DNA from: Roseibium polysiphoniae
GTDB lineage: Bacteria; Pseudomonadota; Alphaproteobacteria; Rhizobiales; Stappiaceae
Direction: 5' to 3'
Assembly (NCBI RefSeq): GCF_014842925.1
Contig: NZ_JACYXJ010000007.1
Coordinates: 62,001-126,000 of the forward strand
Length of the DNA: 64,000 nt
The position numbers and the translations under genes are program-made. Of this stretch, positions 8,943-17,288 are shown one piece after another. A model generated the notes under the pieces. It saw only the letters and a list, made by a program, of their open reading frames with translations, did no database searches and was not told the origin of the DNA. The stretch's first letter is position 1; each line of letters begins with the position of its first letter.

Positions 8943-9575
8943 TCAGGCCAGTCCCGGCAACAGGGCTTTGAGACTGGACACCATCATTTCCATCGCAATT
9001 GCCGCAAGGATCATTCCCATCAGGCGGCTCATGACGCTTGTCGCGGTCTGGCCGAGCAGCTTTTCCAAAAAAGGAGCCGCCAGGAAAGTCACACCCAATA
9101 ACACAACCGAAGCTGCCGCAGCCGCGCCATATGCGACTTCCTGAGCAAGTCCGTCAGCCTGCCCACGAAAGATAATGAGGGTCGAAATTGTCCCCGGACC
9201 CAAAAGGATCGGCACCGTCAGTGGATAAATTGCAGGGTTTTCCTGAGAAGCGTGATGCTCCTGTTCCTTTTCGGTCCCATGATGCGCCTTGCTCTGCTCA
9301 CCCGAGATCAGGTTCAGCGCGATCAAAAGGATCAGAAAACCACCTGCCAGACGGAAGGCGTCCAGAGAGATCCCGAACACGGCAAGGATTTCATTGCCAG
9401 CAAGAGCGATGATGCAGCAACCAACGACAAGAGCGACAATCAAGGTGATCGCGACTGCCCGTTGTCCCGCAGGTGTCTTGTCCGCAGTGAGCGACAGGAA
9501 CACAGGAAGGTTGGCGATCGGGTTCATAATCGCGAACAATGCGGCGAACATCTTCAGGAAGAATGCATAATCCAT
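8943..9575 (-). CDS. MarC family integral membrane protein
   Basis: A 210-residue protein with six predicted membrane helices. NPIANLPVFLSLT near residues 18-30 is the hallmark of MarC/UPF0056, and PLTVPILLGPGTIS near 115-128 is the second conserved motif. A charged loop rich in His and Glu (about 95-110) separates the two three-helix halves. The family was once tied to multiple antibiotic resistance but no transport activity is established. It lies between def and fmt on the same strand with gaps of 31 and 42 bases and is probably cotranscribed. Confidence 0.9.
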   Translation of the reverse strand: MDYAFFLKMFAALFAIMNPIANLPVFLSLTADKTPAGQRAVAITLIVALVVGCCIIALAGNEILAVFGISLDAFRLAGGFLILLIALNLISGEQSKAHHGTEKEQEHHASQENPAIYPLTVPILLGPGTISTLIIFRGQADGLAQEVAYGAAAAASVVLLGVTFLAAPFLEKLLGQTATSVMSRLMGMILAAIAMEMMVSSLKALLPGLA

Positions 9576-9606
9576 CGATTGTTTCTTCCGTTTCAGCCGG
9601 CGAAGG

Positions 9607-10125
9607 TCAGACCTTACCGAACTGCTTGGCCTGTTTCGCGAATTTTTTCATCACACGGTCACGCTTCAATTTCGACAGATAGTCGATGAAGAGTGTTCCA
9701 TTGAGGTGATCCAATTCGTGCTGGATGCAGGTTGACAGAAGGCCATCGGCCTCGATTTCCTGCTCGGCTCCCTCCCGATTGAGAAACTGCACCTTCACCG
9801 AGGCTGGACGTTCGACTTCTTCATAGAATTCCGGAATCGAAAGACAACCTTCCTGATAGACGGAAAGCTCGTCGCTTTTCCAAACGATTTCCGGATTGAT
9901 GAAGACCATCGGCTCCTTGGGCGCATCTTCCTGGGCAACATCAAGCACAAAAACGCGCTTCAAGACGCCAATCTGACTCGCGGCAAGGCCTATCCCCGGC
10001 GCGTCATACATTGTCTCAAGCATATCATCGGCCAGAGCGCGCACGTCGTCGTCGACGGAAGTTATGGGCTCACATACTTCGCGCAGGACCTGATCGGGAA
10101 TAATTATGATGTCACGTTTCGTCAT
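9607..10125 (-). CDS. def: Peptide deformylase
   Basis: Def removes the N-formyl group from nascent proteins with an Fe2+ or Zn2+ centre. From ATG 10125 the 172 residues contain all three motifs: [10 protein letters not shown] (44-53), EGCLSIPEF with metal ligand Cys94, and QHELDHLNG with ligands His136 and His140 and the catalytic Glu137. The frame continues open to 10206, but family members start MTKRDI or similar, so the shorter start is chosen. No Shine-Dalgarno sequence precedes it; a promoter-like pair directly upstream would give a nearly leaderless mRNA. First gene of the def-marC-fmt-acetyltransferase-truA run; divergent from rmuC. Confidence 0.95.
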   Translation of the reverse strand: MTKRDIIIIPDQVLREVCEPITSVDDDVRALADDMLETMYDAPGIGLAASQIGVLKRVFVLDVAQEDAPKEPMVFINPEIVWKSDELSVYQEGCLSIPEFYEEVERPASVKVQFLNREGAEQEIEADGLLSTCIQHELDHLNGTLFIDYLSKLKRDRVMKKFAKQAKQFGKV

Positions 10126-10131
10126 GGGACT

Positions 10132-10160
10132 GACATAGGCAAAGCCGTGCCAAGGGTCAA
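10132..10160 (-). promoter_or_regulatory. Candidate promoter of def
   Basis: On the minus strand TTGACC (10160-10155) and TATGTC (10137-10132) are 17 bases apart. Transcription would start 6-7 bases after the -10 box, that is, about at the A of the def start codon. Confidence 0.35.
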
Positions 10161-10315
10161 CGTGAAAGGGGGGCACATATCCCCGTTTCGCGCGCAGTTT
10201 GGCCATTAATTCCCGTCCAGCAAAGCTTGATCACACGTCCAGCGACAATGGTTGTCCTTGGAAGACGCTCAACATGCGGACTGCAAGTGCGAGCGAATCG
10301 TTCTATGTTTGTTTC

Positions 10316-11485
10316 ATGCAAACTGTTCTTTTTGTCCTGAGTGGCTATCCTGTGACTGCGCTGGAGGCTTCTGTCGCTGGCGGCCTTTTCCTGTTGTTGC
10401 TTATCGCGTGGCTGGTTTTGGGGTCGCGGCGGCAGCTGCGAATTCGCGCCGAAGCCGAAACAGCCGCCACCGAGCGTATTCACGAGCTGGAGAGCCACCT
10501 TGCGACACTTTTGAAATCGCAGGGGGAAATGACAGGCCGTATGCAGACGATGGCCGAGGTGTTCGGATCGCGGCAATCCGACATGATGCGCGCGGTAAAC
10601 GACCGTCTCGACGGGATGGGCCACAAACTCGGCATATCGATGGCCGACACGACCAAACAGACGCACGAGGGACTGCGCCAGCTGCATGAACGCCTGGCCG
10701 TGATCGACCGCGCCCAACGCACCATCACCGATTTGTCAGGGCAGGTCGTGGAGCTGCAAACCATCCTTTCCAACAAGCAAACGCGAGGCGCTTTTGGCCA
10801 AGGAAGAATGGAAGCCATTATCCAGGATCAGTTGCCGCCAAGCGGGTACAGTTTCCAGGCAACGCTTTCGACCGGGTCTCGTCCGGACTGCCTGGTTCAC
10901 ATGCCCAACGGGGCGCCATCCCTCGCAATCGACGCGAAGTTCCCACTCGAAGCCTTTAACCTCCTCAGGCATGCCAAGAGCGACGATCAGCTCAAACAGG
11001 CGCAGGCTCAGTTTCGTCGCGACTTTACCAAGCACATTCAGGACATTCGGGAAAAATACCTTCTGCCGGGCGAGACCCAAGACACGGCTTTCCTGTTCGT
11101 GCCGTCAGAAAGCGTCTTTGCCGAGCTGAATGAAGGTTTCGAGGACCAGGTGCAAAAAGCCCATAGGTCGCGGGTCGTGATCGTTTCGCCATCGCTATTG
11201 ATGCTATCTATCCAGGTGATTCAGGCTGTTCTTCGTGATGCCAGGATGCGCGAACAGGCGCATCTCATTCAGGCCGAAGTCGCACATCTGACTGCCGATG
11301 TCGGGCGCCTCAATGATCGAGTTTTGAAGCTGCAATCCCATTTCGGACAAGCCAACAAGGATATCGATCAGATCCTGATTTCGACGGACAAGATCGCCAA
11401 GCGCAGCCAGAAGATCGAAGATCTGGATCTAGGCGAGATTCCTGGCGAAGCTGCCACCGCAGAGGCACTCCCCTCGGAGCATTGA
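10316..11485 (+). CDS. rmuC: DNA recombination protein RmuC homolog
   Basis: RmuC proteins are anchored by one N-terminal helix and carry a cytoplasmic coiled coil followed by a PD-(D/E)XK-like nuclease fold; in E. coli loss of RmuC raises inversion at short inverted repeats. Here a membrane helix lies at about 15-36, a coiled-coil region runs to about 165, and the core includes RMEAIIQDQLPP, ALAIDAKFPLEAF-like PSLAIDAKFPLEAF and FLFVPSESVFAEL. With ATG 10316 the protein has 389 residues and begins MQTVLFVLSG, like relatives; ATG 10274 has a better ribosome binding site (GGAAG, 9 bases away) and would add 14 residues. It is divergent from def and convergent with the NlpC/P60 gene, 19 bases apart. 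Confidence 0.9.
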   Translation: MQTVLFVLSGYPVTALEASVAGGLFLLLLIAWLVLGSRRQLRIRAEAETAATERIHELESHLATLLKSQGEMTGRMQTMAEVFGSRQSDMMRAVNDRLDGMGHKLGISMADTTKQTHEGLRQLHERLAVIDRAQRTITDLSGQVVELQTILSNKQTRGAFGQGRMEAIIQDQLPPSGYSFQATLSTGSRPDCLVHMPNGAPSLAIDAKFPLEAFNLLRHAKSDDQLKQAQAQFRRDFTKHIQDIREKYLLPGETQDTAFLFVPSESVFAELNEGFEDQVQKAHRSRVVIVSPSLLMLSIQVIQAVLRDARMREQAHLIQAEVAHLTADVGRLNDRVLKLQSHFGQANKDIDQILISTDKIAKRSQKIEDLDLGEIPGEAATAEALPSEH

Positions 11486-11504
11486 ACGCGGAGTTTTAGC
11501 TCAT

Positions 11505-12368
11505 TCACAAACGCCGGAGAGTGGTGACCGCACCCCACTCATTTTTTGAAATCCGCTCCACGGCCTTATCGAGAGGCTCACTCGAAACAATCATTGTGTG
11601 GCCACTCGCATGCAGCAGTCGGTTCTTCTCCTGAATGATCCCGACATGTCCCTTCCAGAACACCAGGTCCCCGCGTTGAAGGTCAGACAGTCCGACATCG
11701 GAGAGCAGCACACCTGCGTCTTTCTCCTGCATATCACTGTCGCGCAGCAGCGTGTGCCCGGCAAAGCTGGCAGACAGCTGGACCAGCGCTGAACAATCCA
11801 GGCCGAGGCTCGTGCGACCACCCCAACGGTAAGGCGTGCCGATGAACTGTTCTGCAACGCCAACCCAATCCACCAGCGTCTCTCCCAATGGCATGAGGTG
11901 GCGCGCAACAACAGCCGATCCATCGCTCAAGATCGCATAATCCAGACCGCGCGTCGTCTTGCGGCCGACGACAGAAACATGCGCCCCGATAGAAATGAGT
12001 CCAAGGGGTGGAAATTTAAGATCGGCGACTGGATAGCGATAGGTCCGCAGGGACGACACTTGGTGCGTCGATGAGTGGTGTGCACCCAGGCCCTCCGACA
12101 AGATCCAGCCGACATACCCATCTGTCTCGAGCTGGCCCCAAGACCAACCGTCGTCCGTCTCCTCGAAAACGGTCACGACTTCGCCATGGAGTGCTTGGCT
12201 GTCGATTGGTTTCTGAAGTTCGGGCGCAGGCCTCATATCCAGATAGTCAGCGGTCACGATCTTGATTGCGCCCGGCACAAATCTTTCGGCCACGACACGA
12301 TCCTCATAGCCACTAGCGGCGAGGTCGGAACGGACCGGATGAAGACGACGATCGAGGTCAATTGGCAT
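11505..12368 (-). CDS. NlpC/P60 family peptidoglycan endopeptidase with bacterial SH3 domains
   Basis: Cysteine peptidase of the NlpC/P60 family, which cuts D-glutamyl-diaminopimelate-type bonds in peptidoglycan stem peptides or related dipeptides. The 287 residues comprise two SH3-like domains (about 35-95 and 105-155) and the catalytic domain (about 160-287) with GLDCSALVQ (Cys), GHVGIIQEKN (His) and LLHASGH as third position. No signal peptide is apparent, so it may act inside on recycled peptides. GGAG lies eight bases before the ATG. It is third in a run with leucyl aminopeptidase and a MarR regulator; a peptide-recycling role for aminopeptidase plus endopeptidase is an inference from that pairing. 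Confidence 0.9.
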   Translation of the reverse strand: MPIDLDRRLHPVRSDLAASGYEDRVVAERFVPGAIKIVTADYLDMRPAPELQKPIDSQALHGEVVTVFEETDDGWSWGQLETDGYVGWILSEGLGAHHSSTHQVSSLRTYRYPVADLKFPPLGLISIGAHVSVVGRKTTRGLDYAILSDGSAVVARHLMPLGETLVDWVGVAEQFIGTPYRWGGRTSLGLDCSALVQLSASFAGHTLLRDSDMQEKDAGVLLSDVGLSDLQRGDLVFWKGHVGIIQEKNRLLHASGHTMIVSSEPLDKAVERISKNEWGAVTTLRRL

Positions 12369-12406
12369 TCAAAAATCTCCGAAACCACCATGGACGAGAA
12401 AAGTCC

Positions 12407-12757
12407 CTAACGGGGTAGCTCACGCGCCTTTTCAACGACGATATCGCCAAGTTGCTCGAGGTAAAGCGCACCCTCAACCGTTCTCGTAATGATTACGTTC
12501 CGCCGATCGGCTTCATCCCTTTTCCTGGATAGCAGCCTCATACCTCCAAGTGTATCCAGTGCCCGCGTGATCGCTGGCTTTGTGACATTCAACTTGGCAG
12601 CCAGCCCCCTTACCGTGTGGGGCGGCGGCTCAAGATAGACCGTCATAAGGATCGTGATTTGGCGCGCCGAAAGATCCTGCTCCTGGTCTCTCACGAGCGC
12701 CAGATTTACCTCATGCAAAAGCTTCAGCGCCTGGGAGGCGCGTATCTCAACTGCCAT
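12407..12757 (-). CDS. Small MarR-family transcriptional regulator
   Basis: The 116 residues hold a winged helix-turn-helix: VRGLAAKLNVTKPAITRAL is the DNA-recognition helix pair and KRDEADRRNVIITRT the wing with the DxR motif typical of MarR. The dimerisation helices are short compared with standard 140-150-residue members. It lies between leucyl aminopeptidase (70 bases upstream) and the NlpC/P60 gene (38 bases downstream), same strand, so it may control this small cluster, though no operator was recognised. The ligand is unknown. Confidence 0.85.
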   Translation of the reverse strand: MAVEIRASQALKLLHEVNLALVRDQEQDLSARQITILMTVYLEPPPHTVRGLAAKLNVTKPAITRALDTLGGMRLLSRKRDEADRRNVIITRTVEGALYLEQLGDIVVEKARELPR

Positions 12758-12827
12758 GTCGGAGGTGCATCCTTTTCGATTTCACATCCGATCATTCAAG
12801 CATGGAACCGTTTCGGAGCCGTTATCT

Positions 12828-14216
12828 TCAGGAAGAATATTTCTCACTGATTAAATCGAAGAGGCATCGAATGCCCTGCGCCTCCCCTCCAGACGGTTTG
12901 CCGGGCTTGTCAATCGGCGTCCAGCCATAGATATCGAAATGAACCCAAGCAGTGGTATTTTCGACAAAACGGGACAAAAACAGGGCCGCGGTGATCGAGC
13001 CGGCGAAACCAACCCCTGATGTATTGATATGGTTGATATCTGCAATCTTGCTGTCGAGGTACTTCATGTAGGGTTGCCAGAGCGGCAAACGCCACAGTGG
13101 ATCCGCGCTCGCCTCAGATAAAATGGCGACCTCCTCTGCCAGCTCATCATCTTCAGTGTAAAAGGGTGGCAGATCCGGCCCGAGTGCGACCCGTGCAGCT
13201 CCGGTCAACGTCGCCATATCGATCAGAAGATCCGGCGTTTCCTCGTCAGCAAGTGCGAGTGCATCTGCGAGCACCAAGCGGCCTTCCGCATCCGTGTTCC
13301 CAATTTCGACGGTAAGGCCCTTGCGGCTTGGCAAGACGTCACCGGGCCGGAAAGCATTTCCCGAGATGGCGTTCTCGACGCAGGGTACGATGACCCGAAG
13401 GCGAACAGGCAGTTTCGCAGCCATGATCATGGATGCGAGGCCAAGAACGTTGGCCGCTCCCCCCATGTCTTTCTTCATCAAAGTCATCGCACTGGCGGGT
13501 TTGATGTCGAGCCCGCCCGTATCAAAGATCACACCCTTGCCGACAAGCGTAACTTTGGGCGCCTTCTCGTCTCCCCAGGTGAAGTCGGCCAGCCGCGGCG
13601 CGTTGGCACTCGCTCGCCCAACGGCATGGACCATGGGGAAACCCCGTTCCAATAGGTCCTCGCCGACGATGACTTCACCTTTTCCGCCATGCTCTTCAAA
13701 GAGTTTGGTGATCGCGGCGGCTAGCTCCTCCGGACCAAGATCATTGGCTGGTGTGTTGATCAAATCACGGGCGAGCTCTACGCCATCCAGCACCGTATAC
13801 AAGCGTTCGAGATCGACGTCATCTGGGACCACAAGTCGCGGGAGGTCTCCGCCGGATTTTCGATATCGGTTGAAGCGGTAGGACGAGAGGGCGAACCCCA
13901 AGAGACCCAATTCAATGTCTGGCAATGGGGTTTCGAAAACATAGTCCCCGGATGGCAGCGCGGTTACCAGCGATCCTAAAGCAAAGGTTGAGGAGAGCCC
14001 CACCTCATCAGTGCCGTAAAGAACCGCAACCTGTGAGCCTTCTGCTGCTGGGACCACCAATGTGCGACCCGGCTCACCCTTATATCCGTGACGTGAGACC
14101 CAGTTCCCGGCAGCTAGTCCGAGCTGGCCGACGACACTGTCGACACTTGCCTCGTTGACTGCGTAGATCGGCGTCGGATCCAACGCTTCGCTTTTACGGA
14201 TAAGGGAGTGGCGCAA
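12828..14216 (-). CDS. Leucyl aminopeptidase family (M17) metallopeptidase
   Basis: M17 aminopeptidases are di-metal hexameric enzymes that remove N-terminal residues in peptide turnover. The 462 residues show the signature in order: LVGKGVIFDTGGLDIKPAS (Lys and Asp ligands, about 226-244), MKKDMGGAANVLG, and NTDAEGRLVLADAL, the M17 signature with Asp and Glu ligands and the bicarbonate-site Arg. The variable N-terminal domain covers about 1-135. The start is a TTG at 14216: AAGGAG lies six bases before it and no ATG occurs in the first 220 codons before the catalytic core except inside it, so the TTG is well supported. It heads the run with the MarR and NlpC/P60 genes. Whether to call it PepA or PepB is not decidable here. 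Confidence 0.92.
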   Translation of the reverse strand: MRHSLIRKSEALDPTPIYAVNEASVDSVVGQLGLAAGNWVSRHGYKGEPGRTLVVPAAEGSQVAVLYGTDEVGLSSTFALGSLVTALPSGDYVFETPLPDIELGLLGFALSSYRFNRYRKSGGDLPRLVVPDDVDLERLYTVLDGVELARDLINTPANDLGPEELAAAITKLFEEHGGKGEVIVGEDLLERGFPMVHAVGRASANAPRLADFTWGDEKAPKVTLVGKGVIFDTGGLDIKPASAMTLMKKDMGGAANVLGLASMIMAAKLPVRLRVIVPCVENAISGNAFRPGDVLPSRKGLTVEIGNTDAEGRLVLADALALADEETPDLLIDMATLTGAARVALGPDLPPFYTEDDELAEEVAILSEASADPLWRLPLWQPYMKYLDSKIADINHINTSGVGFAGSITAALFLSRFVENTTAWVHFDIYGWTPIDKPGKPSGGEAQGIRCLFDLISEKYSS

Positions 14217-14347
14217 GACTGGCTCCTTGAGGATGGATGGAGGGTTTCGATCCTAAAAACTGTTACGCGCCCCTCCCCTGATTGGCAAGCTGAGGAGCCC
14301 GAGCTTTCCAAAGCGAGGCCTCGCATCTCACATGCAAAATGCGACGT

Positions 14348-14369
14348 TTAACAAAGCATTAGGGTTAAC
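14348..14369 (+). promoter_or_regulatory. Candidate CtrA-type site upstream of tadD
   Basis: TTAA-N7-TTAG at 14348-14362 followed by GG and TTAAC at 14365-14369 resembles the CtrA motif TTAA-N7-TTAA, 55-75 bases ahead of the tadD start. Caulobacter pilus genes are known CtrA targets; binding here is inferred. Confidence 0.35.
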
Positions 14370-14423
14370 AGGTTATTTCAAAGGTAGTCCGTAACCTTGC
14401 GTCCTCTTGCCAGGAAGTCAGCT

Positions 14424-15203
14424 ATGCCTTCTCAAACCAACAATCTGCAGCGTCGTCGTTCGCGCCTGGTTCCCATTGCCGCAGCAATGAGTGTTCTCAT
14501 GTTGGCAGCAGGTTGCTCGGCGACGAAGCGCGGCAGCATCGGCACTCATGCCTCTGCCACCAGTCAGCCCTATGCGGCACCGGGTTCAGCTCAGGCTCGG
14601 CGCGCCGTTTCAAGCTGGGGCGCACAGTACGAGAGAAATCGTCAGGACAAAACCGCCACTGTTGGCTATGCGAACGCATTGCGGCAAAACGGGCAGATCA
14701 CGCAATCTATGGCCGTTCTGCGCAGTGCCGTGATTGCCCATCCCAAGGATCGCGAGATCGCCTCAGCGTATGGCAAGATCCTGGCGATGAATGGCAAGTT
14801 TGGCGAAGCCCTTAACGTTCTGCAGCGCGCTCAATCCCCGCAGATGCCTGACTGGAAGCTCATGTCGGCAGAAGCGGCTGTGCACGATCAGATGGGAAAT
14901 CATGAGCGCGCGCGTGCTCTCTACAATCAGGCGCTCAAGATCCAGCCAAACGATCCCAGCCTTCTGAACAACCTTGGCCTGTCTCACCTCTTATCCAACC
15001 AGTTGCCCGAAGCAGAATACACGCTGCGCAAGGCTTCGGCACTTCCTGGCGCTGACAGCAGGGTGCGTCAGAATCTTGCGCTCGTCCTTGGGGTACAAGG
15101 CAAATTTTCCGAAGCTGAACAAGTTGCACGCGCCGAGCTGGATCCGCGGCAGGCGGAGGCAAACATCGCGTACCTCAGGCAGATGCTCTCAAACAACGGC
15201 TGA
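14424..15203 (+). CDS. tadD: TadD-like TPR lipoprotein of the Tad pilus system
   Basis: TadD is a tetratricopeptide lipoprotein needed for secretin assembly and Flp pilus production. From ATG 14424 the protein has 259 residues: a signal peptide ending in the lipobox LAAGC at about 30-34, a Ser/Ala-rich linker, and TPR units from about 70 to 255 (for example RARALYNQALKIQPNDPSLL and LSNQLPEAEYTLRKASALP). AGGAAG six bases upstream fixes the start; a TTG nine codons earlier lacks a binding site. It faces the tadC end of the minus-strand cpa/tad operon, so it is transcribed separately from its partners. Confidence 0.88.
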   Translation: MPSQTNNLQRRRSRLVPIAAAMSVLMLAAGCSATKRGSIGTHASATSQPYAAPGSAQARRAVSSWGAQYERNRQDKTATVGYANALRQNGQITQSMAVLRSAVIAHPKDREIASAYGKILAMNGKFGEALNVLQRAQSPQMPDWKLMSAEAAVHDQMGNHERARALYNQALKIQPNDPSLLNNLGLSHLLSNQLPEAEYTLRKASALPGADSRVRQNLALVLGVQGKFSEAEQVARAELDPRQAEANIAYLRQMLSNNG

Positions 15204-15227
15204 TTTATTAAATTCGACCAAGGGCCT

Positions 15228-15255
15228 TGAGCTTACTTTTGACGAGTAAAGCTCA
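15228..15255. terminator. Hairpin between convergent tadD and tadC
   Basis: TGAGCTTACT (15228-15237) pairs with AGTAAAGCTCA (15245-15255) with one bulged base. It sits between the two convergent stops; the flanking T-runs are poor, so bidirectional termination is likely but not certain. Confidence 0.5.
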
Positions 15256-15257
15256 GC

Positions 15258-16244
15258 TTATTTGGGTGGTCCAAATGTATCCAGGACCTGCATAACGGCC
15301 GGGCCCAAAATAACAAAAAACAAGACTGGCAGGAAAAAGACAATCATCGGAACCGTCAGTTTGGGCGGCAGGGATGCTGCCTTCTTCTCGGCTTCCTGCA
15401 TACGTTGCTCACGATTGTCGTCCGACATTACGCGGATCGCATTTCCGACAGGCGTTCCGTATCGTTCGGCCTGAATGAGAGCCATCATGACATTCTTCAC
15501 GCCATCAACGCCGGTTCGCGTGGCGAGGTTTTCGTAAGCCAGCCTGCGTTCCCCGAGATACGACAACTCCGCATTCGTAAGCGTCAATTCTTCGGCTAGC
15601 GGAATTGACTGCACACCGATCTCTTCTGCGACCCGCCCAAAGGCTGCTTCAATCGACATTCCGGACTCAACGCAAATCAGCATCAAATCCAGGGCATCGG
15701 GCCAAGCCCTGCGGATGGAAAGCTGACGATTGGTAATCCGATTTTGCACGTAAAGGTTAGGTATGAAAACGCCCAAGCCCGCAACAAAGATACAACCTGC
15801 GACCCGCGTCATAAGCGGAAAAGCATCAACGAGAATTACAAAGGCATAAAATGCCGCGACAATCAGCAGAATCCCGGGCAGCGCAACACGCGCAAAGAGG
15901 AAAGTGTATAGTGGGCCGGTGCCTCGATAGCCTGCCATTCTCAGCTTGTTCTTGGTCTCCTCATCAGACAACATCGCCATCAAATTCAACCGATCAACGA
16001 TATTCTTGACCTGCTCTTTGGGTTTGGCGCGTAACGCGGTGCGTGGATCGTTCTTCTCGGCCGCCAGACGTGATCTTTCCCGTGCGCGCATCTTGTCGCG
16101 CTCAAGCGCGACCGACTTCATGCGTGACTTCAGACCGTCCCGCTCAAAAAAGGGAACGACGAGTGTATAGAGCGTTCCAGCGACCGCGACGGCGGCCAAG
16201 ACAGCGATCAGGAATTGACTGTTGGCAATTGCTTCCAGGTCCAT
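15258..16244 (-). CDS. tadC: Tad pilus inner-membrane platform protein TadC
   Basis: TadC is a GspF/PilC-type membrane protein that forms the assembly platform with TadB. The 328 residues have a membrane helix at about 10-30, a charged basic region, two helices around 105-165, the cytoplasmic GspF domain (about 180-290; MLICVESGMSIEAAFGRVAEEIG is characteristic) and a C-terminal helix pair with VPMIVFFLPVLFFVILGPA. Last gene of the cpaB-to-tadC operon, 12 bases after tadB. Confidence 0.94.
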   Translation of the reverse strand: MDLEAIANSQFLIAVLAAVAVAGTLYTLVVPFFERDGLKSRMKSVALERDKMRARERSRLAAEKNDPRTALRAKPKEQVKNIVDRLNLMAMLSDEETKNKLRMAGYRGTGPLYTFLFARVALPGILLIVAAFYAFVILVDAFPLMTRVAGCIFVAGLGVFIPNLYVQNRITNRQLSIRRAWPDALDLMLICVESGMSIEAAFGRVAEEIGVQSIPLAEELTLTNAELSYLGERRLAYENLATRTGVDGVKNVMMALIQAERYGTPVGNAIRVMSDDNREQRMQEAEKKAASLPPKLTVPMIVFFLPVLFFVILGPAVMQVLDTFGPPK

Positions 16245-16256
16245 TTCTTCTCTTTC

Positions 16257-17288
16257 CTAGAAGTCGAAATTGATCATCTTGCGCATCACCATGATGCCGC
16301 AGAACATCCAAAACAAGCCACAGGCGATGATGATGTGGCCAGCAGTTCGCGTAAACAAAAGCATGATGTAGTCAGGAGCAATCATATACATAGCCCCCGT
16401 CACCAGGAATGGCAGCGCACCAATGATACCCGCAGAAGATTTTGCCTCAGAGCTGAGAGCCTGAATTTTACGTTTCATTGTCTTGCGGCCCCGCAAAACT
16501 TTGGACAGGTTGCCCAAAGCCTCAGACAGGCCGCCGCCAGCCCTTTGCTGAATCGCGACCACGATCGCAAAGAAATTTGCCTCAGCAACCGGGACACGCT
16601 CGGGAAGTCGCGCGACAGAGTCCGTCAGCGATATGCCCATAACCTGCGTCTCTACGATTTTTTGAAATTCACTTGCGACCGGCTCAGCCGCTTCATTGGC
16701 AACGATCCGGATGCAGTCTCCCAATGGCAAACCTGCCTTCACACCACGAACGATAATGTCCACGGCATTCGGCAGCTCATTTAGAAAAGCATCAAAACGC
16801 CGACGACGCTTTGCATTGATGAACCATCTGGGAAAGCCAAGCCCGCCCGCGAATCCGAGCGCCAGAGCGATCAGAAGGCTCTTGCTGAAGACAAGACCGA
16901 GCAACAGAAAAACTAGGGCGCAAGCTATGCTGAAAAAAATGAAGTGCTTTCGCTCCCAGTTCAAGCCCGCCTGCTCCATACGCGCGGTCAGGGAGATATT
17001 GGATTGCTTGTTCAGCTTCTTTTTCTGCCGTTCCTCGAATTCCTTGAGCTGATCCTGAACGGACTTTCTGCGCTTGTCGCCATCTCTTACTTGCGAACGG
17101 ACGTCAACAGATTGGGATCGAGTCGCAATCACGTTGATGCGTTCGTCTCGGCGCTTCGTTCCAGACAGAGCAGGCTGAAACAGCGCGTAGATCACGCCAC
17201 CGATGCTCACCGCGACCAAGATCGCGACACCCAGCGTGGTGAGGCCGGGACCAAGCAAAGACTGAAGGTCAGGCATGGGCGCGCTCAC
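16257..17288 (-). CDS. tadB: Tad pilus inner-membrane platform protein TadB
   Basis: TadB is the second GspF-type platform protein. The 343 residues contain an N-terminal helix (about 14-34), a long highly charged cytoplasmic stretch with Lys/Glu-rich coiled coil (about 40-110), a central helix pair (about 115-155), and the GspF domain with GVKAGLPLGDCIRIVANEAAEP and RAGGGLSEALGNLS, ending with two helices. Its ATG overlaps the cpaF stop (ATGA), so the two are translationally coupled. Confidence 0.94.
   Translation of the reverse strand: MSAPMPDLQSLLGPGLTTLGVAILVAVSIGGVIYALFQPALSGTKRRDERINVIATRSQSVDVRSQVRDGDKRRKSVQDQLKEFEERQKKKLNKQSNISLTARMEQAGLNWERKHFIFFSIACALVFLLLGLVFSKSLLIALALGFAGGLGFPRWFINAKRRRRFDAFLNELPNAVDIIVRGVKAGLPLGDCIRIVANEAAEPVASEFQKIVETQVMGISLTDSVARLPERVPVAEANFFAIVVAIQQRAGGGLSEALGNLSKVLRGRKTMKRKIQALSSEAKSSAGIIGALPFLVTGAMYMIAPDYIMLLFTRTAGHIIIACGLFWMFCGIMVMRKMINFDF

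Noticed and set aside
8226..9101. 291-codon plus-strand frame opposite fmt and the end of marC
   Set aside because: Antisense shadow of fmt; His/Arg-rich translation without any domain.
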